A stretch of DNA of 64,000 nt from Schwartzia succinivorans DSM 10502 (GCF_900129225.1 NZ_FQUG01000003.1:62001-126000); one strand, 5' to 3'; counted from the stretch's first letter, positions 11,052 to 20,522 are shown. The notes: generated from the sequence alone by a model not told the origin. Made by a program: numbers and translations.

Positions 11052-11522
11052 ATGAGCTTGTTTGAAATTTTTGATGCGAACTATGGTGATGGTATCTATC
11101 AGTCTGTACCTGACGGAATAGGCGGAACAGATATTATTCATGACGGCACGGTTGTAGATCACATGAATAATGACGGTGTGCTGCATTCACATGGGGCGGC
11201 AATAAGTACACATAATGTGGATGGCGGAGTAGATATAGTATCGGATGGGCATTTGGTGGTTCATACTCATCCGAATGTTATGGGCGGACACGATGTGTAT
11301 GGCAGCGACGGACTTCACCATGTAAGTATTCCTAATGTGCATGGCGGGGTGGATATATACGATGGAGATATGCACATTGAGGGAATGACTATGCCTAATG
11401 TTCTTGGTGGTGAGGATTATTGGTCGATGAACGGAAACACTGATACGATTCTGAACTATGATGATCCGCTGATGCATTCGAGTGAGTACGTTATGGACCC
11501 GTTTACTGTGGGTATGAAATAG
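11052..11522 (+). CDS. Gly/Asp/His-rich repeat protein of the dynamin cluster
   Basis: I do not recognise this 156-residue protein. It starts at ATG 11052 after AGGAGGT, four bases after the third GTPase stop, so it is translationally linked to it. From residue 20 to 122 it is built of irregular repeats around GG-x-D-(I/V): Gly-Gly pairs at 24, 58, 78, 98 and 119, the last four spaced 20-21 residues apart, with PNV/HNV preceding and DG following. The repeats are rich in His and Asp and have no membrane segment or Cys. A beta-solenoid-like fold or metal binding is conceivable, but this is inference. Position suggests a partner of the GTPases. Confidence 0.75.
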   Translation: MSLFEIFDANYGDGIYQSVPDGIGGTDIIHDGTVVDHMNNDGVLHSHGAAISTHNVDGGVDIVSDGHLVVHTHPNVMGGHDVYGSDGLHHVSIPNVHGGVDIYDGDMHIEGMTMPNVLGGEDYWSMNGNTDTILNYDDPLMHSSEYVMDPFTVGMK

Positions 11523-11662
11523 AAGTAGTGGCTGACATTGTGACTATAGCGTTATTGCAATTGAACACTCTTAAGATAGGAGGTGATGTCTTAGGACACA
11601 GATAGATTAATTAATGCTTTTATCAGTATGAACTAATTTTTAACTAGAAGGGAGGTAAAGTT

Positions 11663-11845
11663 ATGGCACGTTGTTGTAAGTGTGGTAAACAAAAGGAAAC
11701 GCCTTTTGTGTTTAGAACGGATGAACCTTTATGTAAGGATTGTGCTGCAAAATATGAGCTGTGTACGAAATGTAGTCGTTATTTCGAATATGAGAATATG
11801 AACGGGTCGTATTGCACCGCATGTGATATGTTGAGCGAAGATTAA
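11663..11845 (+). CDS. small four-CXXC zinc-finger protein
   Basis: A 60-residue protein after a strong GGGAGGT site. It has four CXXC pairs: CCKCGK, CKDC, CTKC and CTAC, the arrangement of two zinc ribbons or a treble-clef tandem. No enzymatic domain is present. It is 140 bases downstream of the repeat protein and upstream of a terminator, so it probably belongs to the dynamin transcription unit as a small adaptor or regulator. The function is unknown. Confidence 0.75.
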   Translation: MARCCKCGKQKETPFVFRTDEPLCKDCAAKYELCTKCSRYFEYENMNGSYCTACDMLSED

Positions 11846-11896
11846 TGTTTAAAATCTGTATAGCGAGCATATCTTGATGCTTTTGCTATAAAAAGA

Positions 11897-11928
11897 GACG
11901 CTGAACGATATGTTCAGTGTCTTTTTTT
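11897..11928 (+). terminator. intrinsic terminator ending the dynamin cluster
   Basis: GACGCTGAAC and GTTCAGTGTC pair over 10 bases (one G-T) and are followed by seven T. Confidence 0.88.
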
Positions 11929-12115
11929 ATAACTAAGGAATTATATTTTTATAAACGTTTGTTGTCATGTATACAGTATTATTATGTATAAAATATACTG
12001 AATAGTATGTTAACGTGTTATACTTAAAACCGATACGGGCGAGTTATGTTATATGCCTGTTGAGATTATTTTGTCTGTTCAGGTTGTTCGGATGGGCAGG
12101 AGGGGGTCTTATATC

Positions 12116-13363
12116 ATGTTTATTACAGGGTGCATAATTGTGCTGGCTACCCTGGTGCTTCTTGTAAAGCATTACGAAGCCAGAATGGTTCTTATTTGTT
12201 CGGGTATTTTGATGTGTATTATCGGCGGTGTTGCTATGTCAGGTCTTGATGCCTTCGCAAAGGGCATGAAGAGCGGCATGATTACGTCGGCTTGCTCCAG
12301 TATGGGTTTTGCTCTCGCAATGCGCTTCACCGGCTGCGACAAGCACCTCATCAACGGTCTTGCAAAGATTCTTTTGAAGGTCAACTGGCTGTTGATTCCG
12401 GGCGTTATCTTCGGTACGTATGCTGTTAATATGGCACTTCCAAGTGCTGCAGGAACGGCAGCTGCCGCAGGTGCTATCTTTATTCCTATTCTCATGGGCG
12501 CAGGTGTTCATCCGGCAATGGCTGCTGCCGCTGTTAAGTGCGGTACGTACGGCTCAATGCTGAACCCTGGACTTGCTCATAACCCGTTTGTGGCGCAGAT
12601 CGCTGGCGTGGATGTCATGGATGTTATCGCGTTCCACTATCGGGCAAATATCGCATCCCTTGTTGTGGGTGCTGTTGCTCTTATGGCTATTGCTTACTTC
12701 TTCCATGAAAACAAGGGTCATGTAGCTGAGGGCCTTGAGCTGGAAGAGGATTTCAAGGTAAATCCGATTTTCGCTCTCATGCCTGTTGTTCCTATCGTAA
12801 TCCTTATTCTCGGTTCTACGGGAATTGTTCCGCTCTTCAAGATGGGTGTTGCTCAGGCAATGATTATCGGTACGGTTCTGACATGTATCATCACACGTAC
12901 GAATCCGGGCAATCTTGCAAAATCCTTTTTCGAAGGTATGGGGAAGGCATACGGCGATATCATCGGTATTATTATCGCTGCAGGCGTATTCGTTGCAGGT
13001 ATGAATGCTATGGGACTTATCAAGGCTTTCATCGCTGCTATGATTAACAATCCTGCTATCGTCAAAATCTGTGCTTCTGTCGGACCTTTCATTCTCGGTC
13101 TTGTTACAGGCTCCGGTGATGCTGCTACATTTGCCTTCAACGAGGCTGTTACACCGCATGCAGAGGATTTCGGTCTCTCCATCCTGCAGATGGGCTCCAT
13201 GGCAACTCTCGGCGGTACTCTCGGACGTACAATGTCTCCGATTGCAGGTGCTACGATTATTGTTGCAGGTATCGCAGGAATCAATCCGATGGAGGTTACG
13301 CGCCGCAACGGTATTCCGATGATTCTTGCTATGATTGTAGGTATGGCAGTTCTTCTTATGTGA
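12116..13363 (+). CDS. dcuC: DcuC-family anaerobic C4-dicarboxylate carrier
   Basis: A polytopic inner-membrane carrier of 415 residues, placed in the DcuC family, which exchanges or exports C4-dicarboxylates such as succinate and fumarate under anaerobiosis. The start at ATG 12116 follows AGGAGGGGGT and gives MFITGCIIVLATLVLLVKHYEARMVL; the open frame extends upstream without a ribosome site. Family features are the long hydrophobic segments throughout and the C-terminal SPIAGATIIVAG...NPMEVTRRNGIP region. It is slightly shorter than the E. coli protein. The exact substrate cannot be read from sequence. It is monocistronic between two terminators. Confidence 0.82.
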   Translation: MFITGCIIVLATLVLLVKHYEARMVLICSGILMCIIGGVAMSGLDAFAKGMKSGMITSACSSMGFALAMRFTGCDKHLINGLAKILLKVNWLLIPGVIFGTYAVNMALPSAAGTAAAAGAIFIPILMGAGVHPAMAAAAVKCGTYGSMLNPGLAHNPFVAQIAGVDVMDVIAFHYRANIASLVVGAVALMAIAYFFHENKGHVAEGLELEEDFKVNPIFALMPVVPIVILILGSTGIVPLFKMGVAQAMIIGTVLTCIITRTNPGNLAKSFFEGMGKAYGDIIGIIIAAGVFVAGMNAMGLIKAFIAAMINNPAIVKICASVGPFILGLVTGSGDAATFAFNEAVTPHAEDFGLSILQMGSMATLGGTLGRTMSPIAGATIIVAGIAGINPMEVTRRNGIPMILAMIVGMAVLLM

Positions 13364-13385
13364 TCTCATGCGTTAAAATTTATGA

Positions 13386-13417
13386 AGAGAACTTCGTTAA
13401 TCGAGGTTCTCTTTTTA
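13386..13417 (+). terminator. intrinsic terminator after the DcuC-like gene
   Basis: AGAGAAC and GTTCTCT arms with an inner TCG/CGA pair are followed by TTTTTATTTTT. Confidence 0.85.
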
Positions 13418-13502
13418 TTTTTATCGAAATATATGAATAATGATGATATACTGATGTTATTGATAAATATTCTCCTTTATACAAATATCAGGAGGCAAAT
13501 AT

Positions 13503-14285
13503 ATGAACAGCAGCGTTATAGAAGTTTTGCTGATTCCGTTTTTGGGAACAACTGCCGGAGCGGCTATGGTATTTTTCCTGAAGGACACCATAAGCCCGAG
13601 ACTGCAGAAAATCTTTCTTGGGTTTGCGGCCGGCGTTATGGTGGCGGCGAGCTTTTGGAGTCTTCTTGCTCCTGCGATAGAGCAGTCGGAGGGTTTGGGG
13701 AGGCTTGCCTTTATTCCTGCGGCTGCGGGATTTCTTGTTGGTATGCTGTTTCTGTTGGTGCTGGATGTGGTGACTCCGCACATGCACATGGATATGCAGG
13801 AGGAGGGCCCGCAGGAAACAGGACTGAAGAAAACAACAAAGCTGCTTCTGGCAGTTACGCTGCATAACATACCTGAGGGAATGGCGGTCGGTGTAGTGCT
13901 GGCAGGCTGGATATACGGTGTAGAAAATATTTCGGGTGCGGGCGCTTTGGCACTTGCCATCGGCATCGCGGTGCAGAACTTTCCTGAGGGGGCAATTGTG
14001 TCAATGCCGCTTCTGGCGGAGGGAATGACGAAGTGGAAAACCTTTGTGGCAGGGGTGCTGTCAGGTATCGTAGAGCCTATAGCGGGAATTATTACTATAG
14101 CCGCTGCAGGCTTGGTTGTCCCGATTCTTCCGTATTTTTTAAGCTTTGCCGCAGGTGCAATGATGTACGTGGTGGTTGAGGAGCTGATTCCCGAGATGTC
14201 AGAGGGGAGTCACTCGAACGTCGCGGTTATTACCTTTGCTGTCGGATTTACGATTATGATGATATTGGATGTTGCTCTCGGATAA
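13503..14285 (+). CDS. ZIP-family metal transporter
   Basis: A 260-residue membrane protein of the ZIP family (ZupT/GufA type), which imports divalent metals such as zinc. The two signature motifs of the metal path are present: HNIPEG at residues 121-126 and QNFPEG at about 158-163. About eight hydrophobic segments span the sequence. A short His/Met-rich loop (HMHMDMQEE near residue 93-101) between segments III and IV is the usual variable metal-binding loop of ZIPs. The start follows AGGAGG. The gene stands alone before a hairpin terminator. The metal specificity is not determinable here. Confidence 0.9.
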   Translation: MNSSVIEVLLIPFLGTTAGAAMVFFLKDTISPRLQKIFLGFAAGVMVAASFWSLLAPAIEQSEGLGRLAFIPAAAGFLVGMLFLLVLDVVTPHMHMDMQEEGPQETGLKKTTKLLLAVTLHNIPEGMAVGVVLAGWIYGVENISGAGALALAIGIAVQNFPEGAIVSMPLLAEGMTKWKTFVAGVLSGIVEPIAGIITIAAAGLVVPILPYFLSFAAGAMMYVVVEELIPEMSEGSHSNVAVITFAVGFTIMMILDVALG

Positions 14286-14286
14286 G

Positions 14287-14343
14287 TAAGGCTGCAATTT
14301 AGCAGAGGCTTAAAGCCAACGCCGGGTTGCAGTCTTATTTTAT
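14287..14343 (+). terminator. intrinsic terminator after the ZIP gene
   Basis: TAAGGCTGCAA and TTGCAGTCTTA form an 11-base stem with one G-T pair, followed by TTTTATT; the loop is 29 bases. Confidence 0.65.
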
Positions 14344-14449
14344 TATGATGCTGACAGGTGATGAATAAGATTCACTTTATGAAAAGCAGGATTCAGGAAA
14401 AATATATCGAATTATAAAGAATTAGAATGCAGAAGGGAAGTGGAATTTT

Positions 14450-14809
14450 ATGAGTGAACGGATTTTTGTATGCTATCCACGGTGCACGACCTGCAAGAAA
14501 GCTGAGAAATGGCTTTCAGACAAGGGTATTGCGGCAAAGGTGAGAGATATCAAGGAGGACAATCCCACGGAGAAGGAGCTTCGCCAGTGGCACAAAAAGA
14601 GCGCTCTTCCTCTGAAACGGTTTTTCAATACCAGCGGTCTCAAGTACAAGGAGCTTTCGCTGAAGGATAAGCTTCCTTCTATGAGCGAGGAGGAGCAGTA
14701 CAAGCTTCTGGCTACCGACGGTATGCTTGTAAAACGCCCTATACTTGTTGATGGAGATAAGGTGCTTGTGGGCTTTAAGGAGCAGGAATGGCAGGATGCG
14801 TTGTCCTGA
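14450..14809 (+). CDS. ArsC/Spx-family thioredoxin-fold protein
   Basis: A 119-residue protein of the arsenate reductase ArsC/Spx/YffB family. It begins with the family strand and a CTTC redox motif (Cys12, Cys15), and has the later RPILVDGD segment in which the Arg-Pro is typical of the cis-Pro region. Members include Spx regulators that contact RNA polymerase and small thiol oxidoreductases. True Spx proteins have a longer C-terminus, so this is more likely the enzymatic or orphan branch. Its neighbours do not specify the role. Confidence 0.85.
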   Translation: MSERIFVCYPRCTTCKKAEKWLSDKGIAAKVRDIKEDNPTEKELRQWHKKSALPLKRFFNTSGLKYKELSLKDKLPSMSEEEQYKLLATDGMLVKRPILVDGDKVLVGFKEQEWQDALS

Positions 14810-14848
14810 TTTTAGGTTTTTGAGATGTTTTGGACAGGAGGTATATGA

Positions 14849-15967
14849 ATGAACTGTAAAAAACTGACTACTATGGTTTTGGCGGCAATGATTGGCTTTG
14901 GCAGCGCAGGGATGGCGCCTGTATCGGAGGCTGCAACAAGAGCAGAGCTTGCGCAGATTACTGTCAATCAGAAGGGTTCGGATTTCAAATACTGGAACGA
15001 AAAATCTGTACCGTTTCAGAAGCTCAAAAGCTATGTCAAGGATGTAACTAATCCGGGAAGCAAAAACTTCATACCTGTAGAGGACCGCATAGCGGTTTTT
15101 GATCTCGACGGAACGCTGGTAGGCGAGACGACTCCGTGTTATTTCGAGTGGATGATGTATCTGGAGCGTGCGCTTAATGACAAGAGCTTTACTCCGAGCC
15201 CTGAAGACAGGGAATATGCCGAGGAAGTAAAACAGACAATAGAAGAGGTTGGTATTCCGAATCCAAAGCCTGAGCGCACACGGAATATGCCAAAGGATAT
15301 GGACCGTCGTGAGGCCATTTCCCAGGAGTCTGTATTTTCGGGTATGACCATGCCTGAATATGAGCAGTTCGTCAAGAATTTTATGGAGACCAAGGCAGAG
15401 GGAATGACGAACCTCAAGCGGGGCGAAGCATTTTACCTTCCTATGGTAGAGGTTGTATCCTATCTTCATGCGAATAAATTCAAAATCTTTATCGTGTCGG
15501 GAACAGACCGTCAGGCACTGAGAGTCCTGACAGACGGAGTACTGCCCGTTGATAAGGACAATATCATAGGTACTGATATTTTCTATGAAGCATCAAATCA
15601 GAACGGTGCTGACGGACTGGATTATCTTTACAAGCATGATGATGAAGTAGTCCGTGGAGAATTTATTCTTAAGAACGTAAAGATGAACAAGGTAGTGAAT
15701 ATTGTCCGTGAGATAGGAAAGCAGCCTGTACTGGCTTTCGGAAATTCTTCCGGTGATTCAAGCATGTTCAACTATACGATATCGAACAACAAGTATAAAT
15801 CTCTTGCATTCGCGCTGCTCTGTGATGATTTGGAGCGAGAGCTTGGCTGCATGGAAAAGGCAGACAAGATGCGTGAGTCCTGTGAGAAATACGGATGGAT
15901 TCCTGTTTCCATGCGGGATGATTTCAAGACGATTTATGGAAATAATGTTACCAGGGCTGTTAAATAA
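14849..15967 (+). CDS. exported HAD-superfamily phosphatase
   Basis: A 372-residue protein with an N-terminal Sec signal peptide (Lys-rich start, hydrophobic core, cleavage near SEAAT at about residue 28). The HAD nucleophile motif FDLDGTLVG has Asp85 and Asp87. Motif II is probably IVSGTDR, and the late FGNSSGDSSMF gives the acidic motif IV. Large caps in the middle suggest small-molecule phosphatase activity in the periplasm. It precedes a Tat-type metallophosphoesterase by 27 bases, so both are probably one operon of exported phosphatases. The substrate is unknown. Confidence 0.82.
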   Translation: MNCKKLTTMVLAAMIGFGSAGMAPVSEAATRAELAQITVNQKGSDFKYWNEKSVPFQKLKSYVKDVTNPGSKNFIPVEDRIAVFDLDGTLVGETTPCYFEWMMYLERALNDKSFTPSPEDREYAEEVKQTIEEVGIPNPKPERTRNMPKDMDRREAISQESVFSGMTMPEYEQFVKNFMETKAEGMTNLKRGEAFYLPMVEVVSYLHANKFKIFIVSGTDRQALRVLTDGVLPVDKDNIIGTDIFYEASNQNGADGLDYLYKHDDEVVRGEFILKNVKMNKVVNIVREIGKQPVLAFGNSSGDSSMFNYTISNNKYKSLAFALLCDDLERELGCMEKADKMRESCEKYGWIPVSMRDDFKTIYGNNVTRAVK

Positions 15968-15994
15968 CTCGAATGCTCTAAAGAAGGTGATTTT

Positions 15995-16966
15995 ATGAAT
16001 CGGCGCGATTTCCTGAAGCTGATGACAGCAGGTGTCGGATGGCTTCTGTCAGGTGGAATATTCCAATGGCACAGACCTGTGTTGGCGGCAGAGCGTGATT
16101 ATCACCATATTTTGCTTTTGAGTGACCTGCATCTTCCCTTCAGGACGAAAAAGCATAAGACAGAGGAAGCTCAGGCATTTATCTGGGAGCAAAAGAAAAA
16201 GCTGCTTGATACAATAAATTCCTGGGAAGATGTGGACGAGGCGGCACTTTTGGGAGATTACGCGGCACGCTTCGGAAATGAAGAAGAATTCGCCTGCGTG
16301 GACAGCTATTTGGCAGGTATAAGGGTTCCATGGTATGCGGTAGCAGGAAATCATGACTATGCGTACCTTGACGGGGATGATGAAAACGGACACCTCCGCC
16401 GGTGCGGAACTTATGAAGAACGATGGGAAAAGCTCATGGCATTCACGCGGAGATACAATTTGCCGGATGTGTACTACGCCCGCTCCATCGGAAAATACCG
16501 CCTGCTTTATCTGGCACCTGATGCCTGCAGCGAGCAGAATATAGAGCTTTCGGACAGGCAGCTTGCGTGGATAAAAAATGAAATAGCATCCCATCAGAAC
16601 GGCCCGATACTCTTTTTCTGCCATGCTCCTCTTATGGGGACACTAAGGCAGTATAAAAGTAAAATCAACACGCCGTCAAGGACCGCACAGCCTGATGAGC
16701 CGCTGGAGGAAATACTGGCTGACTGCCCCAAGGGAAGCCTCTGGGTGTCAGGACATACGCATACACCTCCTACGGAAGAAAGCTACGCTGATGACAGCGT
16801 AAACCGTTTCAACGAAAATCTGGTAAATATTCATAATCCCACTATAGATAAGCGTCATTTGTATACCAACTCGCTTTATCTGTATGATAACCGTATAGCT
16901 GTGCGGACCTTCGACCACAAAAACGGTATCTGGGTGGAGGAATTTGACAGGGAATATGAGAATTAG
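15995..16966 (+). CDS. Tat-exported metallophosphoesterase
   Basis: A 323-residue calcineurin-like phosphoesterase. The N-terminus NRRDFLKLM is a twin-arginine signal motif followed by a hydrophobic stretch and a cleavage site near VLAAE, so it should be folded in the cytoplasm and exported with its metals. Metal-binding motifs are SDLHLP (Asp44, His46), GDY, GNHD near residue 119 and SGHTHTP near 252. Operon position after the exported HAD phosphatase suggests shared periplasmic phosphate or nucleotide metabolism, which is inference. Confidence 0.88.
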   Translation: MNRRDFLKLMTAGVGWLLSGGIFQWHRPVLAAERDYHHILLLSDLHLPFRTKKHKTEEAQAFIWEQKKKLLDTINSWEDVDEAALLGDYAARFGNEEEFACVDSYLAGIRVPWYAVAGNHDYAYLDGDDENGHLRRCGTYEERWEKLMAFTRRYNLPDVYYARSIGKYRLLYLAPDACSEQNIELSDRQLAWIKNEIASHQNGPILFFCHAPLMGTLRQYKSKINTPSRTAQPDEPLEEILADCPKGSLWVSGHTHTPPTEESYADDSVNRFNENLVNIHNPTIDKRHLYTNSLYLYDNRIAVRTFDHKNGIWVEEFDREYEN

Positions 16967-16982
16967 AAGTTGACCTGCAAAA

Positions 16983-17035
16983 AGCAAAAATAATACCCCT
17001 ATACGTCGATTAAGATGTATGGGGGTATTGCTTTT
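16983..17035. terminator. bidirectional terminator between convergent genes
   Basis: AATACCCC and GGGGTATT arms, extended by AAGC/GCTT and ATAC/GTAT, lie between the converging phosphoesterase and chemoreceptor genes, with A-rich and T-rich flanks. Confidence 0.8.
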
Positions 17036-17051
17036 AGGATTTGAACCTGTA

Positions 17052-19022
17052 TTAAACCTTGAATCTTCCGATAGCTGTCTGCAGGTCAGTTGCCAGTGTA
17101 GCCAAAGCCTGAGATGCGGAAGCAATCTCCTCGCTGGATGCGGACTGCTCTTCAGCGGCTGCCGAGATAGCCTGCGTATGCTCGGAGGTCTTGCGGCTTA
17201 CATCATCTATATCATCAACTGCGGAGACGATATTCGTTGTGTTGGTGGATACTTTATCTACAGAGGTGCTGATACCGCGTACCTGCTCTTCGATGTCATT
17301 GACCATATCCATAATTTTGGAGAACTGCTCGCCGACTTCACGGATAGCGGCAGTACCCTGCTGTACCTCATCTGTACCGCTCTGCATGGAAACAACGGCT
17401 TCCTCTGTATCCTTTTGAATTACAGAGATACGCTTCTTGATTTCCTCGGCAGAATCCTGAGACTGTTCTGCAAGCTTACGGACCTCCTCTGCTACTACAG
17501 AGAATCCGCGTCCTGCTTCACCGGCTCTTGCAGCCTCGATAGCGGCGTTGAGAGCGAGGAGGTTCGTCTGATCTGCTATAGCGGAGATAGACTCTACAAT
17601 CTGCCCAATCTGCTGTGAATTTTCGCCAAGCTTCTTTACGACATCGGCAGAGCTCATAACACTCTTTTCAATCTGCTCCATGCGTGTCATAGCACCCTGC
17701 ATAAGGGATTCACCGCGTATTGCGGCTTCCTTGGTGCTGGCAGAATTCTCGGCAGCCTCACGGGCCTGTACTGTCATGCTGTTGATGTCCTCGGATGCGG
17801 AATCAACATTTTCTTTGGCTGTATCAATATTTGTCAGCTGTTTTTCCATGCCGCCTGCGACCTCAACAACTGTTTCAGCAACATTTGTGGCGGCCTGTGC
17901 CGACTGCTGCGCACCTGCGGTAAGCTCTTCGGCGGAGGAGGCAAGCTGCTCAGAGGTCGAAGTCATCTGAGATATAAGAGACTTCAGATTCTTATGCATA
18001 TCATTAAAGGCCTGTGTCAAGGAGCCAATCTCATCAGCAGAGGATACAGGGATATCCGGCATATGGAGATTGCCCTTTGCCATCTCCTTCGCGCTGCCCT
18101 CAAGCTCGATGATAGGACGGGTGATGCGTCCGGCAAACTGCAGGCAGAGGAAAGTGATAAGCACGATACCTGCGATGCTCAGGATACCGTAGGTGATTTT
18201 CAGACGGTTGAGAGATGCATAAACAAAATCGTAGGGAACGGAAAGACCTAAAATCCAGTTTGTAGACGGAATCGTCATGTAAGCAAAGACCTTTTCGCCT
18301 TCAGGACTCTTAAATGTGAAGAAGCCCTCATGATTCTTTGCCATCTCATCGTAATGAGCGCCGATACCGGGGACTGATTTGAGCTCTGACATCGGCTCAA
18401 GACCGTTGGAAGCGGCGAGGATTTTACCTGCCTTATCGACTACGATACCGATACCTTCACCGTGGTATTTAAGCTGATCAACCTGTTTGGTAAGAACATC
18501 AAGACCTAAATCAGTGCAGAGTGTTCCTCCAAAGCTGCCATTAACCTTGAAAGGTGCTACCGCGGATACAACGAGCTTGTTCGTGTTGCGGTCAACATAC
18601 GGATCGGTGAAGACTGTCTTGCCTGCCTTCTTGGCATCGTTGTACCAGGGGCGGGTTCTCGGGTCGAGACGGCCTGTGCCGTCGCCTGTCTTGAGGGATG
18701 CGAAATATCCGTCCTCAGCACCGATGTTGAGGTCGAGGATATCGGGATCATCCGCAACAAGAGACAGCGAATCAATAGATTTGATACGTGCCATGTCCCC
18801 CTTGAAGCCGGTCATGAGACTTGCTGCATAGGTTGCCGATGCCCCTTTTTCGCTGAGCCATCCTTCAAGCTCTTCGCCCTGCGCCTTAATGGTAGCACGA
18901 ATCTCCTGCGAGATACTCTCTTCAAGATTGTTCTTTGCTGTAATGAAGCCCACTACAGATACTACGGCCAGTAGGAGTCCGACAGCACCTGCCAGCGCAA
19001 AAAACTTTTGTCTGATACCCAT
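17052..19022 (-). CDS. methyl-accepting chemotaxis protein with dCache sensor
   Basis: A 656-residue chemoreceptor. There is a transmembrane segment at about residues 8-28, then a periplasmic double Cache domain with the typical [13 protein letters not shown] and TDPYVD segments at about 120-150, a second transmembrane segment near 280-300, a HAMP domain ([20 protein letters not shown]), and the cytoplasmic signalling hairpin containing [18 protein letters not shown] and [13 protein letters not shown]. It signals to CheA/CheW to steer flagellar rotation, probably sensing a small metabolite such as an amino or organic acid. The ligand is unknown. No che genes lie nearby. Confidence 0.95.
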   Translation of the reverse strand: MGIRQKFFALAGAVGLLLAVVSVVGFITAKNNLEESISQEIRATIKAQGEELEGWLSEKGASATYAASLMTGFKGDMARIKSIDSLSLVADDPDILDLNIGAEDGYFASLKTGDGTGRLDPRTRPWYNDAKKAGKTVFTDPYVDRNTNKLVVSAVAPFKVNGSFGGTLCTDLGLDVLTKQVDQLKYHGEGIGIVVDKAGKILAASNGLEPMSELKSVPGIGAHYDEMAKNHEGFFTFKSPEGEKVFAYMTIPSTNWILGLSVPYDFVYASLNRLKITYGILSIAGIVLITFLCLQFAGRITRPIIELEGSAKEMAKGNLHMPDIPVSSADEIGSLTQAFNDMHKNLKSLISQMTSTSEQLASSAEELTAGAQQSAQAATNVAETVVEVAGGMEKQLTNIDTAKENVDSASEDINSMTVQAREAAENSASTKEAAIRGESLMQGAMTRMEQIEKSVMSSADVVKKLGENSQQIGQIVESISAIADQTNLLALNAAIEAARAGEAGRGFSVVAEEVRKLAEQSQDSAEEIKKRISVIQKDTEEAVVSMQSGTDEVQQGTAAIREVGEQFSKIMDMVNDIEEQVRGISTSVDKVSTNTTNIVSAVDDIDDVSRKTSEHTQAISAAAEEQSASSEEIASASQALATLATDLQTAIGRFKV

Positions 19023-19261
19023 ATAACCATCTCCTTTTAGATTCTCTAAAAATATTTATATAATGTATTCGCTGTAATTTTAATTTTTCCTTCATGAAAT
19101 AGAAAATAATTTTACAATTTCATGAATTAAAATCTGCCAGACCGTAACCCTTCATTTTGAGCAGTAGGAGACGTGATGCTTTAATCTATTTCTGTGTTTT
19201 ATTTGGAAACAGTTATATACCCGAATTTTCTCTTGAGGAGCGCATTAATTTGAATTGTATA

Positions 19262-19305
19262 TTAAAACACCCGGTTGCCGATGATTCGGTAACCGGGTGT
19301 TTTGG
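19262..19305 (-). terminator. intrinsic terminator of the Gly/Tyr-rich protein gene
   Basis: AAACACCCGGTT and AACCGGGTGTTT form a 12-base perfect stem, with a further CCGA/TCGG inner stem. It lies just past the 3' end of the minus-strand gene. Confidence 0.85.
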
Positions 19306-19322
19306 TCGTTAAAGTTTTTTCA

Positions 19323-19568
19323 TTACTGATTGTTTTCGGAATCGTATCCGCCGCCATAGCAGTAGCCACCGCCGTAGCCACCGCAGCCATAGCCTCCGCC
19401 GTAACCGCCGCGTCCGCGTCCACGCCCGTATCCGCCGCAGGTATAGTCAGCGTTGACATTCTGCTCGAAAGCCGGTACGTTTTCAGCACGCTCCGGGGCT
19501 GCCGCAAAAGCTGTTCCTGTAGTTGCGATGACAACTGCTGCCATCATGGTTAAGATTGTCTTTCTCAT
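19323..19568 (-). CDS. exported Gly/Tyr-rich small protein
   Basis: An 81-residue secreted protein. The start at 19568 follows GAGGAGG and gives MRKTILTMMAAVVIATTGTAFAAAP, a clear Sec signal with AFA-A cleavage. After about 20 ordinary residues the C-terminal half is almost entirely Gly, Tyr, Arg and Cys in GGYG units. Such low-complexity tails occur in surface or cell-wall-associated peptides. I do not recognise a named family, and the function is unknown. Confidence 0.75.
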   Translation of the reverse strand: MRKTILTMMAAVVIATTGTAFAAAPERAENVPAFEQNVNADYTCGGYGRGRGRGGYGGGYGCGGYGGGYCYGGGYDSENNQ

Positions 19569-19660
19569 TGTAATCTGCCTCCTCAATTTGGTTGATGTTT
19601 TCTTTGTTGATTGTATTATATGAGGCAGTTGTGACAAAAATGTGTCAGGAAAATTTTTTT

Positions 19661-20173
19661 TTAGCGATATGTTACCGTTTCACTCAGAGGCTTGCGGCTG
19701 TCGTGAGGAGGAAGGGGCTTTGCGTCAGCGTCGGCATAGCCTATATCAATGAAGATTGTCACGGCTTCGTTGTCAGGAAGTTTAAGAAGCTCATGGGCTT
19801 TATCCGGGTCAAAATAATTTACCCAGCATGTGTCAAGCCCCACGGCCTTTGCAGCCAGTACGATATGCGTTGCAACGATGGCCGCGTCCTCTGCCCCTGA
19901 GTTATACTTGCCGCCGGGATACTCGAAAACATTGCCTGTGTCATAAGCAATAGCAAGCACCGTAGGTGCGTTGTAGCGGCAGGGCGTAATCTTGTCTGCA
20001 ATCTCAAGCGAATCCTTGGTTTCAAGGACATAGATGTGCTGCGGCTGATTGTTTTTTGCCGTAGGAGCGAGACGGCCCGCTTCCAAAACCTGTTCAAGTT
20101 TTGCAGTTTCTACAGTTTTGTCCGAAAATTTCTTGCACGAATAACGTGCCTTTGCAAGTTCAAGAAAATCCAT
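19661..20173 (-). CDS. nitroreductase-family FMN oxidoreductase
   Basis: A 170-residue protein of the nitroreductase family, which uses FMN and NAD(P)H to reduce nitro- or quinone-type substrates. Family features are the N-terminal RYSCKKF phosphate-binding segment, the LAPTAKNNQPQH segment that contacts FMN, the A-E-DAA helix, the GLDTCWVNYFDPD region and the C-terminal basic PLSETVTYR. It is short, like the single-domain NfsA/FRP-related clostridial enzymes. The physiological substrate is unknown. It is monocistronic. Confidence 0.92.
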   Translation of the reverse strand: MDFLELAKARYSCKKFSDKTVETAKLEQVLEAGRLAPTAKNNQPQHIYVLETKDSLEIADKITPCRYNAPTVLAIAYDTGNVFEYPGGKYNSGAEDAAIVATHIVLAAKAVGLDTCWVNYFDPDKAHELLKLPDNEAVTIFIDIGYADADAKPLPPHDSRKPLSETVTYR

Positions 20174-20352
20174 TGTATTGACCTCCTTACCGAAAAATAA
20201 CGCGATAAATCTCAGAATCAGGGTATTTTACCGTTTGTGTTTAATGAATGGTAAAGTGATTCTTTTTTTCAATTATACCAGTAAAATATTTTACTGTCTT
20301 AGAAATGTCAAAAATTGAGCGGTGTACACTTAAAAATAGATTTCTATGGATT

Positions 20353-20380
20353 TTGACAAAAAAATTCTTTATAATATCAT
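20353..20380 (+). promoter_or_regulatory. candidate promoter of the partner-switching cluster
   Basis: TTGACA at 20353-20358 and TATCAT at 20375-20380 are 16 bases apart, about 140 bases before the phosphatase start. An alternative TATAAT at 20370 is too close to the -35 box. Confidence 0.5.
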
Positions 20381-20522
20381 AGAATGTTAGAAAATTAAGG
20401 AAACAACGAATAAGTAAAGTCGTGCTGCCAAAGAGTAATTTTTGTTAGTCAGGGTAGAATACTACTGTGATATGCCTTCGGCAGGACTTGCTTGGCGTGT
20501 CTATGAAAATGGAGTGGACTTT

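Noticed and set aside
12554-13369. 271-codon minus-strand frame opposite the DcuC-like gene
   Set aside because: Composition (runs of Asn, Thr, Ser, His, Arg) is that of antisense to a membrane protein gene.
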